Program-made: the position numbers and the translations under genes | Assembly (NCBI RefSeq): GCF_040786275.1 | Contig: NZ_JBFMVT010000002.1 | Location: forward strand, 558,001 to 622,000 | Source: Buttiauxella gaviniae | GTDB lineage: Bacteria > Pseudomonadota > Gammaproteobacteria > Enterobacterales > Enterobacteriaceae | Reading direction: 5' to 3' | DNA length: 64,000 nucleotides | Shown here: positions 1 to 7,750 of the stretch, one piece after another | Layout of the letters: each line of letters begins with the position of its first letter | How positions within the stretch are numbered: the first letter of the stretch is position 1 | The notes under the pieces: generated by a model | Told to the model about the DNA's origin: nothing | Seen by the model: only the letters and a program-made list of their open reading frames with translations | The model's database searches: none

Positions 1-278
1 GTGCGCAGCAAACGGAGCTGATTTTTATCGGCAACTTTCAATTGCCCATCGGTATCGCGCACCAGATTAATGTTCTGGTTATTAACGACAATCGTCCCTT
101 CACTCGGTTTTTCAAGGAAGTTGATGCAGCGCAGGAAAGTACTTTTCCCGGAGCCTGACGAACCGATAATACTGATCACATCGCCAGCGTTGGCTTGTAA
201 AGAGACGCCCTTCAGGACTTCATGTTGGCCGTAGCGCTTATGCAGGTCGGTAACGCTTAATTTTTTATCAGTCATCAT
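1..278 (-). CDS. hisP: HisP, histidine/LAO ABC importer ATPase (partial, N-terminal 92 residues)
   Basis: ATPase of the histidine and lysine-arginine-ornithine ABC importer; it drives the HisQM channel from the cytoplasmic side. The visible protein begins MMTDKKLSVTD and carries the Walker A loop GSSGSGKST at residues 39-47, followed by the conserved CINFLEKP segment. The window edge removes the signature motif and Walker B (family length about 257 residues). I chose the first of two tandem ATG codons, as in the Escherichia orthologue. It follows the hisM stop by 7 bases and is the last gene of hisJQMP. Confidence 0.97.
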   Translation of the reverse strand, partial: MMTDKKLSVTDLHKRYGQHEVLKGVSLQANAGDVISIIGSSGSGKSTFLRCINFLEKPSEGTIVVNNQNINLVRDTDGQLKVADKNQLRLLR

Positions 279-285
279 TGAACAC

Positions 286-1002
286 TCAATGCGTTGAGCT
301 TGGTTTAATATGCTGCAACCAGCGTTGCTCCGCCTTGCGGAACAATCTAATCAGCACATAAGAAATACACAGGTATAACACCGCAGCGATACCAAACGCG
401 GTAAATGGCTGGTAGGTCGCGGAGTTAATATCGCGGGCGATTTTCAGCAGATCCGGCACGGTGGCGGTAAAGGCCAGCGCGGTAGAGTGCAGCATTAAAA
501 TCACTTCATTGCTGTACGCTGGCAGCGCAATACGCAGCGCCGAAGGCAAAATAATGCAGCGATACATTTTAACGCGTGAGAACCCATAGGCGCGCGCGGC
601 TTCAATTTCGCCATGTGGGACTGAACGAATCGCCCCGGCAAAAATTTCGGTGGTATAGGCGCAGGTGTTTAGCGTCAACGCCAACACGGTGCAGTTCAGG
701 CCGCTGCGGAAAAACTCATTTAGCAGAACCGTGCCTTTAACCACTTCCAGCGTATACATGCCGGAGTAGAACACCAGCAACTGCACATACAGCGGCGTAC
801 CACGGAAAATGTAGGTAAAGAGCCAGATAGGAAACGCGATAAATTTGTTGCTCGACACGCGGCCAATAGCCAGAAACAGCGCCAGAATCCCGCCCATCAC
901 CACCGATGAAATCAGCAGCCACAGCGTGATAGCCACGCCGGTAAAGCGATAGCCGTCAGTCCACAGCAACGCTTTCCAGTATTCCTGAACGATATCAATC
1001 AT
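286..1002 (-). CDS. hisM: HisM, histidine/LAO ABC importer permease
   Basis: One of the two inner-membrane subunits of the histidine/lysine-arginine-ornithine importer; it pairs with HisQ to form the channel energised by HisP. The 238-residue protein has the family length, several hydrophobic helices, and the cytoplasmic EAA loop (EIEAARAYGFSRVKMY, about residues 135-150) that docks on the ATPase. Its ATG overlaps the hisQ stop in an ATGA arrangement, which implies translational coupling. Identification rests on near full-length match to the enterobacterial protein recalled from family knowledge. Confidence 0.97.
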   Translation of the reverse strand: MIDIVQEYWKALLWTDGYRFTGVAITLWLLISSVVMGGILALFLAIGRVSSNKFIAFPIWLFTYIFRGTPLYVQLLVFYSGMYTLEVVKGTVLLNEFFRSGLNCTVLALTLNTCAYTTEIFAGAIRSVPHGEIEAARAYGFSRVKMYRCIILPSALRIALPAYSNEVILMLHSTALAFTATVPDLLKIARDINSATYQPFTAFGIAAVLYLCISYVLIRLFRKAEQRWLQHIKPSSTH

Positions 1003-1685
1003 AGCTCGGCCCTCTTCACGCCTACGGAATAGCGACGTTCAAGCCAAAGCAGTACCCCGTTCGATACCGTGGTAAAGAACAGATAAATAATCCCTGCAAC
1101 AATCGCGAAGTAGAATGGCTGCCAGGTGCTTTTCCCGGCCAACTGCGTGGCTTTCACCACATCTTCAAGACCTAACAAAGAAACGAGCGCCGTGGCTTTT
1201 AAAATAACCTGCCAGTTATTACCAATCCCCGGGAGCGCGAAACGCATCATTGCAGGAAAGAGAATGCGGCGGAAGGTTTGCGAGCCCGTAAAGCCAAAAG
1301 CGGTAGCCGCTTCAATATGCCCTTTCGGCACAGTGAGAAACGCGCCGCGGAAGGTTTCGGTAAAGTAGGCACCGTAGATAAAACCGAGCGTGATGATACC
1401 CGCAACCATCGGGTCGATATCAAACTGCGCCATTCCCAGCGAATCCGTTAACACGTTGAGCGCCATTTGCAGACCATAAAAAATCAGCAGCATCAGCACG
1501 AGATCCGGCACGCCACGAATCAGCGTGGTGTAACCTTCAAACAGCATCGCTAGCGGGCGATTTTTGGATAGCTTTGCGCCAGCGCCTGCCAGGCCAATAA
1601 TCACCGAGAGGATAACGGAGCTTAACGCCAGTTCCAGCGTGACGAGCGCCCCTTTAAAAATCACTTCAGAAAAACCGTACAGCAT
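999..1685 (-). CDS. hisQ: HisQ, histidine/LAO ABC importer permease
   Basis: Second membrane subunit of the basic amino-acid importer. The start is placed at the ATG giving MLYGFSEVIF, which yields 228 residues as in Escherichia; the frame is open for 22 codons further upstream, but that stretch runs into the intergenic REP region and has no family counterpart. The EAA loop (HIEAATAFGFTGSQTF) is visible in the second half. The gene sits 124 bases after hisJ, with REP-like palindromes between the two, and overlaps hisM by four bases. Confidence 0.96.
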   Translation of the reverse strand: MLYGFSEVIFKGALVTLELALSSVILSVIIGLAGAGAKLSKNRPLAMLFEGYTTLIRGVPDLVLMLLIFYGLQMALNVLTDSLGMAQFDIDPMVAGIITLGFIYGAYFTETFRGAFLTVPKGHIEAATAFGFTGSQTFRRILFPAMMRFALPGIGNNWQVILKATALVSLLGLEDVVKATQLAGKSTWQPFYFAIVAGIIYLFFTTVSNGVLLWLERRYSVGVKRAEL

Positions 1686-1727
1686 GGTGCGTATCCTGTC
1701 GTCAGTGTCTGCACAAACGGTATCAAC

Positions 1728-1756
1728 GTAGGGCGGGTAAGCACGTGTCACCCGCC
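1728..1756. repeat. REP-like palindrome, hisJ-hisQ spacer, unit 1
   Basis: An imperfect palindrome beginning GTAGGGCGGGTAAGC and ending GTCACCCGCC. It is the first of two units between hisJ and hisQ, the same spacer that carries REP sequences in Salmonella and Escherichia. Such units usually stabilise the upstream message and lower downstream expression. Confidence 0.75.
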
Positions 1757-1772
1757 ATCGTTTGTATTATCA

Positions 1773-1802
1773 GTGGATGGCGCTTACGCTTATCCACCCT
1801 AC
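1773..1802. repeat. REP-like palindrome, hisJ-hisQ spacer, unit 2
   Basis: Palindrome of the form GTGGATGGCGCTTACGC-TTATCCACCCTAC, closely related to the copies at 6971-7000 and 37828-37857. Together with unit 1 it forms a BIME-like pair in the operon spacer. Confidence 0.8.
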
Positions 1803-1809
1803 AACACTG

Positions 1810-2592
1810 TTAACCACCGTAAACATCAAAGTCGAAGTACTTCTTCGCTAACTTCTCGTAAGTTCCGTCTTTGCGCATTTCAGCAAACGCTTTATTCAGC
1901 GCTTCACGCAGCTCATTGTCATCTTTACGCAGCCCCATTCCGGTGCCGACGCCAAACAATTTGTCATCTTTAATGGATGGGCCGCCGAACTGATAATCTT
2001 TGCCGACAGGTTGTTTCAGGAAACCTTCGCTGGCCGCGACTTCATCCTGGAATGCAGCGTCAATACGGCCAGCCGTCAGGTCAGCGTAGATTGAGTCCTG
2101 ACCCTGATAAGAGACAATTTCAATGCCTTTAGGCGCCCAATGCTCATTACCATAAGTCTCTTGCGTGGTGCCCTGCAGAACGCCGATACGCTTACCTTTC
2201 AGAGATTGAAGGGTGGGCTCAATCGTTGAGCCTTTGGCGACCACTAAACGAGAATCGGCTGCGTACAGTTTGTCGGTGAAGGCGATCTCTTGCTGACGTT
2301 TTTCAGTGATGGAAAGAGACGACATAATTGCGTCGATTTTTTTCGCTTTCAGGGAAGGGATCAGCGCATCCAGTGGGTTTTCCACAAACGTACAGTTTGT
2401 TTCGATGCGTTTGCAGAGTTCTTTTGCCAGATCGATGTCAAAACCCACTAATTCCCCTTGGGCATTTTTCGACTCAAACGGGGCGTAAGTAGGATCGGTA
2501 CCGATACGTAAATTTTTAGGAATAGCGGCGAAAGCTGTAGAAACGCTGGAAAATGCCAGCACCAAAGAAAGAGCGATGATCTGCTTGTTCAT
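1810..2592 (-). CDS. hisJ: HisJ, periplasmic histidine-binding protein
   Basis: Periplasmic receptor that delivers histidine to HisQMP. The 260-residue precursor starts [16 protein letters not shown] and has a Sec signal peptide ending near AFA. The mature part carries the SBP_bac_3 fold and the LAO/HisJ signature [14 protein letters not shown]. An open frame extends 27 codons upstream, but the chosen ATG has a GAGGG ribosome site 8 bases before it and gives the family length. A sigma-54 promoter and three NtrC-like sites precede it, so nitrogen-limited induction (known for the Salmonella dhuA promoter) is expected. Confidence 0.97.
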   Translation of the reverse strand: MNKQIIALSLVLAFSSVSTAFAAIPKNLRIGTDPTYAPFESKNAQGELVGFDIDLAKELCKRIETNCTFVENPLDALIPSLKAKKIDAIMSSLSITEKRQQEIAFTDKLYAADSRLVVAKGSTIEPTLQSLKGKRIGVLQGTTQETYGNEHWAPKGIEIVSYQGQDSIYADLTAGRIDAAFQDEVAASEGFLKQPVGKDYQFGGPSIKDDKLFGVGTGMGLRKDDNELREALNKAFAEMRKDGTYEKLAKKYFDFDVYGG

Positions 2593-2647
2593 AATTACCC
2601 TCGAAAAGACTGTTTTTATGCGCGATTGCTTTTTAACCGGATAAAAT

Positions 2648-2663
2648 TGCACTTTCCATGCCA
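2648..2663 (-). promoter_or_regulatory. Sigma-54 (RpoN) promoter of hisJ
   Basis: Reads TGGCATGGAAAGTGCA on the minus strand. The GG and GC doublets have the -24/-12 spacing of the TGGCAC-N5-TTGCA consensus. It lies 56 bases upstream of the hisJ start. Confidence 0.8.
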
Positions 2664-2740
2664 ATTTATGCATGTGTTGATAACGTTTTTCAGTACGTTG
2701 GCGCGCTAAAAATGCGCATCAGTTTCATTCAAAAACACGC

Positions 2741-2757
2741 TGCACCAACGAGATGCA
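2741..2757. promoter_or_regulatory. NtrC-type enhancer site 1 upstream of hisJ
   Basis: TGCACCAACGAGATGCA fits TGCAC-N7-GTGCA with one mismatch in the second arm. It is one of three phased sites about 80-160 bases upstream of the sigma-54 promoter. Confidence 0.6.
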
Positions 2758-2762
2758 AACGA

Positions 2763-2779
2763 TACACTTTTTTTGTGCA
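2763..2779. promoter_or_regulatory. NtrC-type enhancer site 2 upstream of hisJ
   Basis: TACACTTTTTTTGTGCA fits TGCAC-N7-GTGCA with one mismatch in the first arm. It is centred 22 bases from site 1, about two helical turns. Confidence 0.55.
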
Positions 2780-2791
2780 TCAGCAAAAAAT

Positions 2792-2808
2792 TGCACCATT
2801 AAAGTGCG
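2792..2808. promoter_or_regulatory. NtrC-type enhancer site 3 upstream of hisJ
   Basis: TGCACCATTAAAGTGCG fits TGCAC-N7-GTGCA with only the last base differing. It is the best of the three sites. Confidence 0.65.
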
Positions 2809-2887
2809 TAATGACCTGGGTTAGTTTGCAATTCTATTCAGCCCGGCGGCACTAAAGTGCAGCCGGGCTACAGACTAAGGGATAATG

Positions 2888-3664
2888 TTATTCACCGTAA
2901 ACATTAAAATCGAAGTACTTCTTAGCAAATTTGTCGTAAGTGCCGTCTTTACGCATTTCTGCCAGTGCTTTGTCGAAGGCCGCTTTCAGCTCAGCATCGT
3001 CTTTACGCATGCCAATCCCGGTGCCATCGCCAAAATACTGTTTGTTTTTTACAGAAGGTCCCGCAAAGGCAAACTCTTTTCCGGCAGGTTGTTTCAGGAA
3101 CCCTTCGCTCGCGGCAACTTCGTCCTGAAATGCAGCGTCAAGGCGGCCCGCAGCCAGGTCAGAATAAATCAGATCCTGGTTAGCATAAGCCACAACGTCG
3201 ATCCCTTTTGGATGCCATTGCGCGTTAGCAAAGGCTTCCTGAGTCGATCCCTGCAAAACACCCACATGTTTGCCTTTCAGGGAATCAATTGTTGGCTGAA
3301 TCGGTGAGCCTTTGCTGGCGATCAGACGGGAATCAGCCGCATAAAGTTTTTCTGAGAAAGCAATTTCCTGCTGGCGTTTTTCGGTGATAGAGAGGGAGGA
3401 GATGATCGCGTCGATTTTCTTCGCTTTCAAAGAAGGGATCAGTGAGTCAAAGTCGAGCCCAACCCACGTACACTTGGTGTTAATGCGCTTACAAAGTTCA
3501 TTCCCGATATCGATATCAAAACCGACAAAGTCCCCTTTCGCATCTTTAGAAGAGAAAGGCGCATAGGTGGCGTCCGTACCAATACGAACGGTCTGCGGGA
3601 TTGCTGCATAAACGGTGCTGGATAACCCGAGCAGCAATGACAGAGCGAGAACCTGCTTCTTCAT
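2888..3664 (-). CDS. argT: ArgT, periplasmic lysine/arginine/ornithine-binding protein
   Basis: Periplasmic LAO receptor that shares the HisQMP channel with HisJ. The 258-residue precursor has the signal peptide [20 protein letters not shown] and the mature start [20 protein letters not shown]. It is a clear paralogue of the neighbouring HisJ with matching domain layout, from a tandem duplication typical of this locus. It has its own sigma-54 promoter and a distal NtrC-like site, so it forms a separate nitrogen-regulated unit. Symbol chosen because the [12 protein letters not shown] and [11 protein letters not shown] stretches match ArgT rather than HisJ. Confidence 0.97.
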   Translation of the reverse strand: MKKQVLALSLLLGLSSTVYAAIPQTVRIGTDATYAPFSSKDAKGDFVGFDIDIGNELCKRINTKCTWVGLDFDSLIPSLKAKKIDAIISSLSITEKRQQEIAFSEKLYAADSRLIASKGSPIQPTIDSLKGKHVGVLQGSTQEAFANAQWHPKGIDVVAYANQDLIYSDLAAGRLDAAFQDEVAASEGFLKQPAGKEFAFAGPSVKNKQYFGDGTGIGMRKDDAELKAAFDKALAEMRKDGTYDKFAKKYFDFNVYGE

Positions 3665-3738
3665 AGATAACCCTCAAGTTTACTGATCTTATTATGTGTA
3701 ATGTCGTGTTGTGTTTGTTTAGTGCTGCGAAGCAGAGT

Positions 3739-3754
3739 TGCAGTTCCCATGCCA
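3739..3754 (-). promoter_or_regulatory. Sigma-54 (RpoN) promoter of argT
   Basis: Reads TGGCATGGGAACTGCA on the minus strand, with correct -24 GG and -12 GC spacing. It is very close to the sigma-54 promoter known upstream of Salmonella argT. It lies 75 bases upstream of the argT start. Confidence 0.85.
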
Positions 3755-3939
3755 CTTTTTCCTGCGTGAAAGAAAGTGCATGGTTTCATGTTAAAAAAAA
3801 GTTACAACACTGTCGCAGAATTGAAAGATAGCAGGTCTGGTGTGAGGGAAAAACATTAATGGTGGAAAATAGGGGATAAATGTTCTGGAAGTGATCGAGG
3901 TTACAAAATCGCCCCATTATGAGGCGAAAGGTTTTGTGA

Positions 3940-3956
3940 TGCACCACACTGGCGCA
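3940..3956. promoter_or_regulatory. NtrC-type enhancer site upstream of argT
   Basis: TGCACCACACTGGCGCA fits TGCAC-N7-GTGCA with one mismatch. It lies about 190 bases upstream of the argT sigma-54 promoter and only 4 bases beyond the ubiX stop codon. Confidence 0.6.
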
Positions 3957-3960
3957 ACGG

Positions 3961-4530
3961 CTATGCCCCGTTCCAGCGCGTGAACAAGTCTTCCGGCAGC
4001 TCAATATCAAACTGATCGAGCACGCGGTTTACCGTCTGGTCGATAATATCCTGCACGCTTTGCGGGCGATGATAAAACGCAGGCATTGGCGGCATGATTA
4101 CCGCCCCAAGTTCAGCCGCCTGCGTCATCAGGCGCAAATGCCCGAGATGCAGCGGCGTTTCACGCACACAAAGCACCAGCGGACGACGCTCTTTGAGTAC
4201 CACATCTGCCGCACGCGTGAGCAGGCCGTCTGTATAGCTGTGAACAATGCCAGAGAGCGTTTTGATTGAGCAGGGCAATATGACCATGCCATGCGTCTTA
4301 AAAGAGCCTGAGGAGAGGCTGGCGGCGATATCACGGGCATCGTGAACCACATCCGCCAGAGCTTGCACTTCACGCAGGGAAAAATCTGTTTCCAACCCAA
4401 GGGTCTGGCGAGCCGCGTTGCTCATGATGAGATGCGTTTCGACATCGGGTAATTGTTGCAGCACCTGAAGCAGTCGCACGCCATAAATTGCGCCACTGGC
4501 ACCTGAAATCCCAACAATTAACCGTTTCAT
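3961..4530 (-). CDS. ubiX: UbiX, flavin prenyltransferase
   Basis: Makes prenylated FMN from reduced FMN and dimethylallyl phosphate; the product is the cofactor of the decarboxylase UbiD in ubiquinone synthesis. The 189-residue length and the FMN-binding start MKRLIVGISGASGAIYG match the family, as do the phosphate-binding CSIKTLSGI and the VLCVRETPLHLGHL motif. It lies downstream of purF, as in Escherichia, separated by a GC-rich repeat. The cytosolic protein normally forms a dodecamer (family knowledge). Confidence 0.97.
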   Translation of the reverse strand: MKRLIVGISGASGAIYGVRLLQVLQQLPDVETHLIMSNAARQTLGLETDFSLREVQALADVVHDARDIAASLSSGSFKTHGMVILPCSIKTLSGIVHSYTDGLLTRAADVVLKERRPLVLCVRETPLHLGHLRLMTQAAELGAVIMPPMPAFYHRPQSVQDIIDQTVNRVLDQFDIELPEDLFTRWNGA

Positions 4531-4632
4531 ATTGACGTTCGCCCAAGGAGTTTATCTGGGCTGACTTTGCCGCAAGATGGGCGGGGATGCAAGGAGTGGA
4601 CGCCCTCATCTCACGGTTAAGGGAGAAAACCC

Positions 4633-4696
4633 GGACACCACCCCAGCCCTCCCCTTTCCAGGGGAGGATCTGGTAAGGGGGAGGCTGGGAGGGGGT
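4633..4696. repeat. GACCCC-bounded composite GC-rich palindromic repeat, copy A
   Basis: Two hairpin cores (CCTCCCCTTTCCAGGGGAGG and a second GGTAAGGGGGAGG arm) flanked by outer arms CCACCCCAGCC and GGCTGGGAGGGGGTC. The same design recurs at 19811-19895, 25414-25452 and 55446-55531. It fills the purF-ubiX spacer. Confidence 0.8.
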
Positions 4697-4711
4697 CGCG
4701 CGAGGATAGTT

Positions 4712-6229
4712 TTACCCCTCGTTATGCATCTCTAAATTTTCCACTTCGTTTTGACGCTGAATCGCTTTCGAATCGTCATTACGCAGGGATTCAAGATACT
4801 CAAGGTATTCGTGATCCACATCTTTGGTGACATACACGCCGTTAAACACCGAGCACTCAAACTGCGTAATGTCCGGATTCTCAACGCGCACCGCTTCAAT
4901 CAGATCGTCCAGATTCTGGAAGATCAAACCGTCGGCACCGATTAACTGGCGGATCTCGTCAACTTCACGACCGTGAGCAATCAGTTCGTTAGCGCTTGGC
5001 ATATCAATGCCATACACGTTCGGGAAACGGATTTCTGGTGCCGCAGATGCGAGATATACTTTTTTCGCTCCGGCTTCACGCGCCATCTCAATAATCTGCT
5101 CGGACGTGGTGCCGCGTACGATGGAGTCATCCACCAGCAGAACGTTTTTATCGCGGAACTCAGCGCGGTTCGCATTGAGCTTACGGCGCACAGACTTACG
5201 ACGCAGTTGCTGGCCTGGCATGATAAAGGTACGACCAACGTAGCGGTTCTTCACGAAGCCCTGACGATAAGGCTTATCAAGAATACGGGCGATTTCCAGC
5301 GCGATATCGCAGGAGGTTTCTGGAATCGGGATAACCACGTCAATATCCAAATCTTCCCACTCGCGAGCAATTTTCTCACCGAGCTTTTTACCCATCTCAA
5401 CGCGCGCGCTGTAAACGGAAATTTTGTCGATGAAAGAGTCCGGGCGTGCAAAGTAGACATACTCAAACAGGCAAGGATTGCTGGTTGGGTTATCAGCACA
5501 CTGGCGGGTGAACAACTGCCCTTTTTCGGTGATGTACACCGCTTCGCCTGGTGCGATATCACGCAGGAATTCAAAGCCCAGCGTATCAAGAGCAACACTT
5601 TCGGAAGCGACCATATATTCGGTACGGCCATCACCTAAATCGCGTTTCCCCATCACCAGCGGACGGATGCCGTTCGGGTCGCGGAAGGCCACCATACCGT
5701 GACCGATAATCATGGCCACGCAGGCATATGCACCACGAATTTGACGGTTGGTTGCAGCGATAGCGGCAAAAATGTTGTCGGCTTCCAGCGGATAGTTGCG
5801 GAAGTTATCCAGCTCGCTGGCGAAAATATTGAGCAGGATTTCAGAGTCGGAGGTGGTGTTAATGTGACGACGTTTTTCTTCGAACAGCTTCTGGCGCAGC
5901 TCGTGAGCGTTCGTCAGGTTACCGTTGTGTGCAAGGGTAATGCCGTATGGGGAGTTAACATAGAAAGGCTGGGCTTCAGAAGCACTGGAACTTCCTGCTG
6001 TAGGGTAACGCACATGGCCGATACCCATATTTCCCTGCAAGCGCTGCATGTGAATGGCACCAAATACATCGCTCACCAGCCCATTGGCTTTACGCAGACG
6101 AAAACAATTTAAAGCATCAATGGTGACGATGCCCGCGGCATCCTGCCCACGATGCTGAAGCACCGTTAACGCGTCATAGATAGACTGGTTTACCGGCATA
6201 AAACCGGCGATACCGACAATACCGCACAT
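4712..6229 (-). CDS. purF: PurF, amidophosphoribosyltransferase
   Basis: First committed enzyme of purine synthesis: glutamine plus PRPP gives phosphoribosylamine. The 505-residue protein starts [10 protein letters not shown], with the N-terminal nucleophile Cys2 exposed after methionine removal (glutaminase domain, about residues 2-235). The phosphoribosyltransferase half carries the PRPP loop [14 protein letters not shown]. It is 35 bases downstream of cvpA and shares its PurR-controlled promoter, as in Escherichia. The long open frames antisense to this gene look like shadows of its codon pattern. Confidence 0.98.
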   Translation of the reverse strand: MCGIVGIAGFMPVNQSIYDALTVLQHRGQDAAGIVTIDALNCFRLRKANGLVSDVFGAIHMQRLQGNMGIGHVRYPTAGSSSASEAQPFYVNSPYGITLAHNGNLTNAHELRQKLFEEKRRHINTTSDSEILLNIFASELDNFRNYPLEADNIFAAIAATNRQIRGAYACVAMIIGHGMVAFRDPNGIRPLVMGKRDLGDGRTEYMVASESVALDTLGFEFLRDIAPGEAVYITEKGQLFTRQCADNPTSNPCLFEYVYFARPDSFIDKISVYSARVEMGKKLGEKIAREWEDLDIDVVIPIPETSCDIALEIARILDKPYRQGFVKNRYVGRTFIMPGQQLRRKSVRRKLNANRAEFRDKNVLLVDDSIVRGTTSEQIIEMAREAGAKKVYLASAAPEIRFPNVYGIDMPSANELIAHGREVDEIRQLIGADGLIFQNLDDLIEAVRVENPDITQFECSVFNGVYVTKDVDHEYLEYLESLRNDDSKAIQRQNEVENLEMHNEG

Positions 6230-6264
6230 GTTGTCTTTTCCTCATTAAGCCACGAGCCCCCGCC

Positions 6265-6753
6265 TTATGGCCGGGGTAAGAAACTTGACGAGCTTTGCAG
6301 ATAGTCAAAGAACCATCTGATGATGAAACTGAATTGTGGGATAAGCTGCGACTTTTGCCAGTCGTCACTCTTCGAAAAACCAGTGAACGTATCAAGAAAG
6401 AACAGAATGGCGGCGACGATCAGCGCTCCACGTAAAGCACCAAAACAGATCCCCAACACCCTGTCTGTACCCGACAGGCCGGTTTTCTCCACCAGCGCGC
6501 TAATCACATAATTGACAATCGCACCGACGATGAGTGTCGCGATAAACAGTATCGCGATAGCTATTCCATTACGTACCAGTTCGTCTTCAAAGCCAGTGAA
6601 CCAGACTGACAGGTAAGTGTAGTAATGACTGGCGACAAAGAAAGCACAGCCCCAGGTTACCAGCGATAACGCTTCACGCACAAACCCACGAATAACACTA
6701 ATCAGAGCCGAAAAGCCGATGACTGCAATAATGGCGTAATCTATCCAGACCAT
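6265..6753 (-). CDS. cvpA: CvpA, inner-membrane colicin V production accessory protein
   Basis: Small inner-membrane protein named for its need in colicin V export; its general role is envelope-related and not fully defined. The 162-residue protein starts MVWIDYAIIAVIGFSALISV and shows four hydrophobic segments. The frame is open 6 codons further upstream, but the chosen ATG follows a GTGGGA ribosome site at normal distance and gives the family length. It heads the cvpA-purF operon behind a PurR box. Confidence 0.95.
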   Translation of the reverse strand: MVWIDYAIIAVIGFSALISVIRGFVREALSLVTWGCAFFVASHYYTYLSVWFTGFEDELVRNGIAIAILFIATLIVGAIVNYVISALVEKTGLSGTDRVLGICFGALRGALIVAAILFFLDTFTGFSKSDDWQKSQLIPQFSFIIRWFFDYLQSSSSFLPRP

Positions 6754-6811
6754 GAACAAATCCCACGACAAATCGCCCTGACGTCCAGTTCGGGGCGCAT
6801 TCTAACAGAAA

Positions 6812-6827
6812 AAGAAAACGTTTGCGT
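6812..6827 (-). promoter_or_regulatory. PurR box of cvpA-purF
   Basis: Reads ACGCAAACGTTTTCTT on the minus strand, identical to the established Escherichia cvpA-purF operator as I recall it. It lies about 60 bases upstream of the cvpA start, so repression by PurR with hypoxanthine or guanine is expected. Confidence 0.9.
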
Positions 6828-6856
6828 AGGGATTTCCTTCCCTCGCGTAAATAAAT

Positions 6857-6886
6857 AATGGCGTTGAAAAAATGCTCAACGCCATT
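6857..6886. terminator. Hairpin downstream of dedD
   Basis: Perfect 11-base arms AATGGCGTTGA and TCAACGCCATT around an 8-base loop. On the minus strand it is followed by ATTTATTT, so it may end dedD transcripts before the cvpA promoter. The T run is interrupted, so this is moderate evidence. Confidence 0.55.
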
Positions 6887-6970
6887 AAAAAATTGCCTGT
6901 TGTTACCGGCTTTTGCTGGAAGTTGTAAGGTGGTTAAGCCCACGTGCCGCCCACCAAATTACCGCTTTAT

Positions 6971-7000
6971 GGCAGATGACGCTTCGCTTATCCGCCCTAC
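6971..7000. repeat. REP-like palindrome downstream of dedD
   Basis: GGCAGATGACGCTTCGC-TTATCCGCCCTAC, the same unit type as at 1773-1802 and 37828-37857. Confidence 0.75.
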
Positions 7001-7021
7001 AAAAACCACTACGAACACGCT

Positions 7022-7750
7022 TTAGCGCGCCGTATAATTCATCACCACACCATTCAGACCGGAAATCGAATTCAGCTCGCTAAGAGATGATTTGAGTTTG
7101 TCTTTTGAAGCATCCGGCCCGACCAGAATGCGGGTAATTTTCCCCTGCACAGGTGTCGACGGTGACGTGTAAGCCCGGAACCCGGAAGCGCGAAGTTTAC
7201 CAACAATTTCATTCACTTTGTCGGCATTTTTCAACGCACCGAGTTGCACAACGTAGGCTTGCCCGGTCGGGGCTTTGTCTGGCGTATCCTGCTTCACCGG
7301 TTTTTCTGGCTCAGGCGGTTCTTCGTTCATCATCGCCAGGCGTTCTTCGGTTTGATCCCTTTCTGCTTTGCTCAGCGGCTTTTCAGCAGGCTTCGGCTTT
7401 GCCTTCTCAACGACCGGTTTAGGCTTAGGCTGATCGCGGGTGACCGGAACTTCATCAATACCTGCCCCGCCGTCACTCGGTAGCGAAGCGATATCAAGCC
7501 CTGGCGCTGCGGCCGCACCTGCTCTCACCTCTTCGGCGGCCCCTTCCGGCGGCTGCGAAGGCAGCGCCTGCGTCGCCGCAGGCAGCATATCCGGTTCATC
7601 GGTATCACCCGGCTTAGGCACCAGAGGAATGGCGGCAAATTCATCCTGATAATGCTTTTTCTGACCATCAAGGATGCCTGGCAGGATAATGACCCCCAGA
7701 GCGACCAGAATAATGGTTCCGACTAATCGATTTTGAAACTTACTCGCCAC
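7022..7750 (-). CDS. dedD: DedD, SPOR-domain cell division protein
   Basis: Septal protein that binds denuded peptidoglycan and supports constriction. The 242-residue protein has a short cytoplasmic N-terminus, one transmembrane helix (LVGTIILVALGVIILPGIL, about residues 9-27), a Pro/Ala/Lys-rich periplasmic linker (about 45-160), and a C-terminal SPOR domain starting at AYVVQLGALKN. It is about 20 residues longer than the Escherichia protein because of the linker. Its start overlaps the 3' end of folC by 11 bases. Confidence 0.95.
   Translation of the reverse strand: MASKFQNRLVGTIILVALGVIILPGILDGQKKHYQDEFAAIPLVPKPGDTDEPDMLPAATQALPSQPPEGAAEEVRAGAAAAPGLDIASLPSDGGAGIDEVPVTRDQPKPKPVVEKAKPKPAEKPLSKAERDQTEERLAMMNEEPPEPEKPVKQDTPDKAPTGQAYVVQLGALKNADKVNEIVGKLRASGFRAYTSPSTPVQGKITRILVGPDASKDKLKSSLSELNSISGLNGVVMNYTAR

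Noticed and set aside
3755-3790. Second NtrC-like site close to the argT promoter
   Set aside because: The GCGTGAAAGAAAGTGCA stretch has the wrong first arm and spacing for TGCAC-N7-GTGCA.
4973-5638. 221-codon open frame antisense to purF
   Set aside because: It lies wholly within purF with no ribosome site or family match; it is a shadow of the purF codon pattern.
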